From NCBI RefSeq assembly GCF_005311025.1, contig NZ_CP031747.1, positions 620,001-684,000 on the forward strand: a stretch of DNA of 64,000 bases, written 5' to 3'. The translations under genes and the position numbers were made by a program. Below, in pieces: positions 61,261-64,000 of this stretch. The notes under the pieces were generated by a model. It had not been told where the DNA came from and made no database searches. It worked only from the letters and a program-made list of their open reading frames with translations. This DNA is from Alcaligenes faecalis. GTDB taxonomy: Bacteria; Pseudomonadota; Gammaproteobacteria; Burkholderiales; Burkholderiaceae_B. Within the stretch, counting starts at the first letter, position 1, and each line of letters begins with the position of its first letter.

Positions 61261-63521
61261 CCGTGCCCCCTTGTGATCAGGCCCATCGTGTCAGTGTTTA
61301 TCGCGCTGTTGCTTTGAGTGTCGTCATCGGGGTCAGGATCCTGCACCGCCAGATCAGTGGCGATCATGCCCGTGCCATCGGCGATTGGCTGGCTATTGAG
61401 CCAGTTTTCAGTGAACCAGTCGGTTTCACTGGCCCATTGCTCGGAAGTCCGGTAGCGGGCCTTCATTTGCGCGGCGACGTTTTGCAAAGACTGCGGTACA
61501 AATTCGTCGTTTCTTGCATCAGCCAACGGAATTCGGATCTTGAAGCGTCGATTGCCTTCAAGTAGCGCAAAGGCTTGGCCTTGCGGTAGTTCCAGCACAT
61601 CGGCTGGCTCAATCATAGGGACCTTGGTTTTGGTCCAGATATCATCGTTGCGACTGATGAAATCGACGCCGGTGCCTTGGGCGGCGGTGTCTGTGACGCC
61701 TGACATTGGCGTGAGATGGACCACCTCGACTTCGGGAACCTGGTCCGTCAGCAGCTTGGCCGTAGTGACACTACGCACGCGCAGCATGACCAGGTGGTTA
61801 AAGTTGTCCAGGATCTGGCCCGCTTTGGCCTTATCTCCGACTTTTGCCTCAATATCAAATGCTGACTGTGTGTACGCGGTGATCCGAAAGCCCGAGCCCC
61901 CCAGCTTGTTCACCATGGGCACAAATTCAGGGCCTGCAATCTCATTGACCTCGTCAAAGTGCGCACAAATGGTCGGCAACACGATTTTTCCGTCTGGGGC
62001 ATGAGGGTCCAGTCCGGTCTTGTAGAGTTTGCCGCCCACGCTGACCAAGTCGGCCAGCATGGAATTACCGACCGCAGAGCTGACCACGGAATCAGAGAGG
62101 GCATCTAAGCCTACGTAGACCACGCCTCCCTGCCGGATGACGCTCATCCAGTCGAAGATGGGACGCTTATCGGTTTGGTCGTAATAGTCAGGTGAGATCA
62201 GTTTGCCTACTGCGCCGGTGGTCAACTTCTCCAGGAATGGCCCCAAGGACGCGATGATCTTTTCGTAGAAACTACGCTCATAGCTAAAGGCGGCTGCCAG
62301 TCCTGCGAGGACCGTATCGTTGATCTTGGCCTCTTTGATGAGCAAAAACATTGCTACAAATTCGGGCTGTCGATCGGCCAAGGCTCTTGGCACCGGCGGC
62401 GCGGTTTTGCGATCCTGCAGCGCGAGCTCAAGGCTGGCCAGTCTTACTTCCCAGTCGATCAGACGGCCTTGGCGGGCTTGTTGGCCAAACACCATGCGGG
62501 CATAGTCCATGAACAGACCATCAATGCCGGTCACATCTTTGAGCAAGGCTTCATAGGTCGGGACACGACCCAGCGCAACTTGGGCCTGAGCCACAATATT
62601 GGTAAAACGCCAGGAGAACTCTTTAAAAGCGGCGGAGTTTCCGCTGCTGGGCAAGGCGTTGGTGGCACGAGTGGCGACTTCGGTGATACGGGAGAAGTTG
62701 CCGATGCCGTTGTACCTGGCTGAGATCTCGGGGTAGCCAAGATGGAACATGTAGAACTGGTCCAGGCGGCCTGCACGAGCGCATTCGGCATACATACGCA
62801 GCATCAGATCGGCATCCCCCTTGGGATCGATCACGATAGTGACGTGCCCAGCATGAATGTCCTGGGTGGCAAATAACTCCAGCAGCCTGGTCTTGCCCAC
62901 GCGCGTGGTGCCCATGACCAGCATGTGTCCATTGCGAGAAGATTGGCGAATCTTGACGGGGGCTTCGTCCATGCTGCCCACGCCATGCACGATGGGTGAG
63001 CCACCTAAGTCTGGATGAGGCTGCAATGGGTTGAGCCAATGATCAATGCCCGCAATTCCTGCAATGGCTCGCACAATGGGTTTGACGGGGCCTTTGCCTT
63101 GCGCTTGTTCGATGGCTTTTGAACCCAGGCTGCGTAGAGCCAGCTCTTTGCCCGATGGACGCACAAAACGCTTGGCCTGCGGTTGCAAGGCTTCACGTTT
63201 ACGTTGTGTGTGCGCTTGCGACCACTCGAACCCTTCGCCCAGGTAAAACTCGCCCGGTGCCACGGGAATTTTGGCGGGAGCAATTTTCGTGACTTTGTAG
63301 TATTTCAGGTGATGGTGATAACGCTTGATCCGCATCGCCTGCTTAAAGCGGACCCCGCCAAAGTAGCCCGATCCTGCTGCTGCAACGTAGCCCAAAGAAG
63401 GGGGCATCATCAGCGCCCAAGGCGCCAGGGCAGCCGTGGCCGTGACGGACCAGGCCGTTGCCGCACTCCAAATTTCGACAGGTGGACGCAGTAACGCTTC
63501 CAAGACGGCGTTATTTTTCAT
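61257..63521 (-). CDS. traD: Conjugative coupling factor TraD (TOL/SXT type)
   Basis: 754 aa from ATG 63521, with GAGGTG 8 nt upstream. Two short N-terminal membrane segments (about 20-60), then the VirD4/TraD motor: Walker A MGTTRVGKTRLLE near 203-213, Walker B VTIVIDPKGDADLM near 228-240, and AHFDEVNEIAGPEFVPMVNK with FRITAYTQSAFD further on. Brings the relaxase-DNA complex to the secretion channel and pumps DNA. Overlaps the PFL_4695 gene by 11 bp. Confidence 0.92.
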   Translation of the reverse strand: MKNNAVLEALLRPPVEIWSAATAWSVTATAALAPWALMMPPSLGYVAAAGSGYFGGVRFKQAMRIKRYHHHLKYYKVTKIAPAKIPVAPGEFYLGEGFEWSQAHTQRKREALQPQAKRFVRPSGKELALRSLGSKAIEQAQGKGPVKPIVRAIAGIAGIDHWLNPLQPHPDLGGSPIVHGVGSMDEAPVKIRQSSRNGHMLVMGTTRVGKTRLLELFATQDIHAGHVTIVIDPKGDADLMLRMYAECARAGRLDQFYMFHLGYPEISARYNGIGNFSRITEVATRATNALPSSGNSAAFKEFSWRFTNIVAQAQVALGRVPTYEALLKDVTGIDGLFMDYARMVFGQQARQGRLIDWEVRLASLELALQDRKTAPPVPRALADRQPEFVAMFLLIKEAKINDTVLAGLAAAFSYERSFYEKIIASLGPFLEKLTTGAVGKLISPDYYDQTDKRPIFDWMSVIRQGGVVYVGLDALSDSVVSSAVGNSMLADLVSVGGKLYKTGLDPHAPDGKIVLPTICAHFDEVNEIAGPEFVPMVNKLGGSGFRITAYTQSAFDIEAKVGDKAKAGQILDNFNHLVMLRVRSVTTAKLLTDQVPEVEVVHLTPMSGVTDTAAQGTGVDFISRNDDIWTKTKVPMIEPADVLELPQGQAFALLEGNRRFKIRIPLADARNDEFVPQSLQNVAAQMKARYRTSEQWASETDWFTENWLNSQPIADGTGMIATDLAVQDPDPDDDTQSNSAINTDTMGLITRGHG

Positions 63522-64000
63522 GCGCTTCACCTCGTTCAAAACCTTCTGAGAAGATGATCTGTCGCGCTTGACCGTCCAAGCCAATCAGCACGGGATAGAC
63601 AGTCACATGCGCTGCGGCAAGACGGCTCTGTAACCAGTGGCCGGGATCAGGGACGATTGGCAATGCGTTGGCTTGTCGCTGGATGTCTTTAAAGCGTTTT
63701 TCACTGGCTGCGGATACCACAATGACAGTGGCCTGCAGAGAAAGCAGGCGTTCCAAATGGAGCTTGAGCCATTCTTCTGAGCCTTTGTCGTCACCCACAA
63801 TGGCTAATGTTTGGGTCATCCATTTTGGGTTAAATACTGGAACAGCCGATGGCTTAAGCACGCCAGGTTGTAGCAAGTTCGACGTCAGCGGAAACTGGAT
63901 GCCGGCACCAACACCAGGTTGGTCTGCACCTGAAATTAAGGCCGAATAATAGGAAACAGCCGGAACCGAATCGTCCAGGACGACCGGTGCAGTCTGAGCG
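63511..64000 (-). CDS. PFL_4695-family ICE protein (TIGR03765), partial
   Basis: The frame is open to the right edge, so the N-terminus is missing; at least 162 residues are present. The visible part includes AVSYYSALISGADQPGVGAG, then FPLTSNLLQPGVL, WMTQTLAIVGDDKGSEEWL, TVIVVSAASEKRF and YPVLIGLDGQARQIIFSEGF. This matches the PFL_4695 family that sits immediately before TraD. The N-terminal signal expected for the family lies outside the window. Function unknown, probably periplasmic. Confidence 0.85.
   Translation of the reverse strand, partial: AQTAPVVLDDSVPAVSYYSALISGADQPGVGAGIQFPLTSNLLQPGVLKPSAVPVFNPKWMTQTLAIVGDDKGSEEWLKLHLERLLSLQATVIVVSAASEKRFKDIQRQANALPIVPDPGHWLQSRLAAAHVTVYPVLIGLDGQARQIIFSEGFERGEAHEK

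Noticed and set aside
1-64000. CRISPR arrays, tRNA or rRNA genes and insertion sequences
   Set aside because: No regularly spaced repeats, cloverleaf signatures or transposase genes were seen on reading both strands.

Overview
The window is one stretch of an integrative and conjugative element (ICE) of the PFL_46xx/47xx type, with a defence-rich cargo, most likely from a Pseudomonas or close gammaproteobacterial relative. This rests on a near-complete mating-pair-formation (type IV secretion) locus whose products match the PFL_4695 to PFL_4711 and TIGR037xx ICE families first named from Pseudomonas fluorescens, and on ICE maintenance genes (DUF3577/STY4534, DUF3275, RadC-like, SNF2 helicase, DUF6094-type methylase). 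Both edges cut genes: a DUF1998 helicase on the left and a PFL_4695-family gene on the right. No host core gene, tRNA, rRNA or CRISPR array was seen.

Layout. (1) 1-8.43 kb is a smaller mobile island: a three-gene operon (helicase with a LexA-like S24 tail, McrB-like GTPase, McrC-like nuclease), a broken P4-type integrase and an intact tyrosine integrase with arm-type repeats. It appears to have split an SNF2 helicase gene, whose C-terminal piece remains at 8.43-8.98 kb. (2) 9.3-15.2 kb is defence cargo: an RloC/PrrC-like anticodon nuclease, an ART-like protein and a nuclease-SIR2 fusion, plus small ORFs. (3) 15.5-26.1 kb is an ICE maintenance block on the plus strand. (4) 26.5-37.3 kb is a second defence block: DUF262, DUF3696-type ATPase and an unknown protein in one operon, then a divergent AddB-like, AddA-like and PLD-nuclease operon. 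(5) 37.8-41.9 kb holds an H-NS-like silencer and envelope genes (lysozyme-like/PFL_4701 fusion, secreted protein, DsbC-like, PH-domain protein) and a SprT-like protease. (6) 42.0-46.4 kb is accessory: MazEF-like toxin-antitoxin, a membrane protein with a methyltransferase, and an AbiJ-like abortive infection protein. (7) 46.6-64.0 kb is the conjugation locus on the minus strand, running from PFL_4695 and TraD to TraG-N.

The most unusual signal is in the RNA leaders of the maintenance block. Eight of the genes from 15.7 to 25 kb carry a leader in which one short strand can pair either upstream, making a hairpin followed by a U-rich run that looks like a terminator, or downstream with the Shine-Dalgarno sequence. 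The DUF3577 gene has the Shine-Dalgarno hairpin without a clear upstream partner. Two of these leaders are preceded by a second, four-hairpin RNA of about 130 nt whose two copies differ by compensatory changes. This looks like a shared regulatory switch for ICE genes. The other strong candidates for new systems are the helicase-S24 plus McrBC operon, the DUF262/ATPase/unknown operon with a Shine-Dalgarno hairpin and a five-codon leader ORF, and the AddAB-like plus PLD operon.

Functions are assigned by reading motifs and recalled families; no database search was run.
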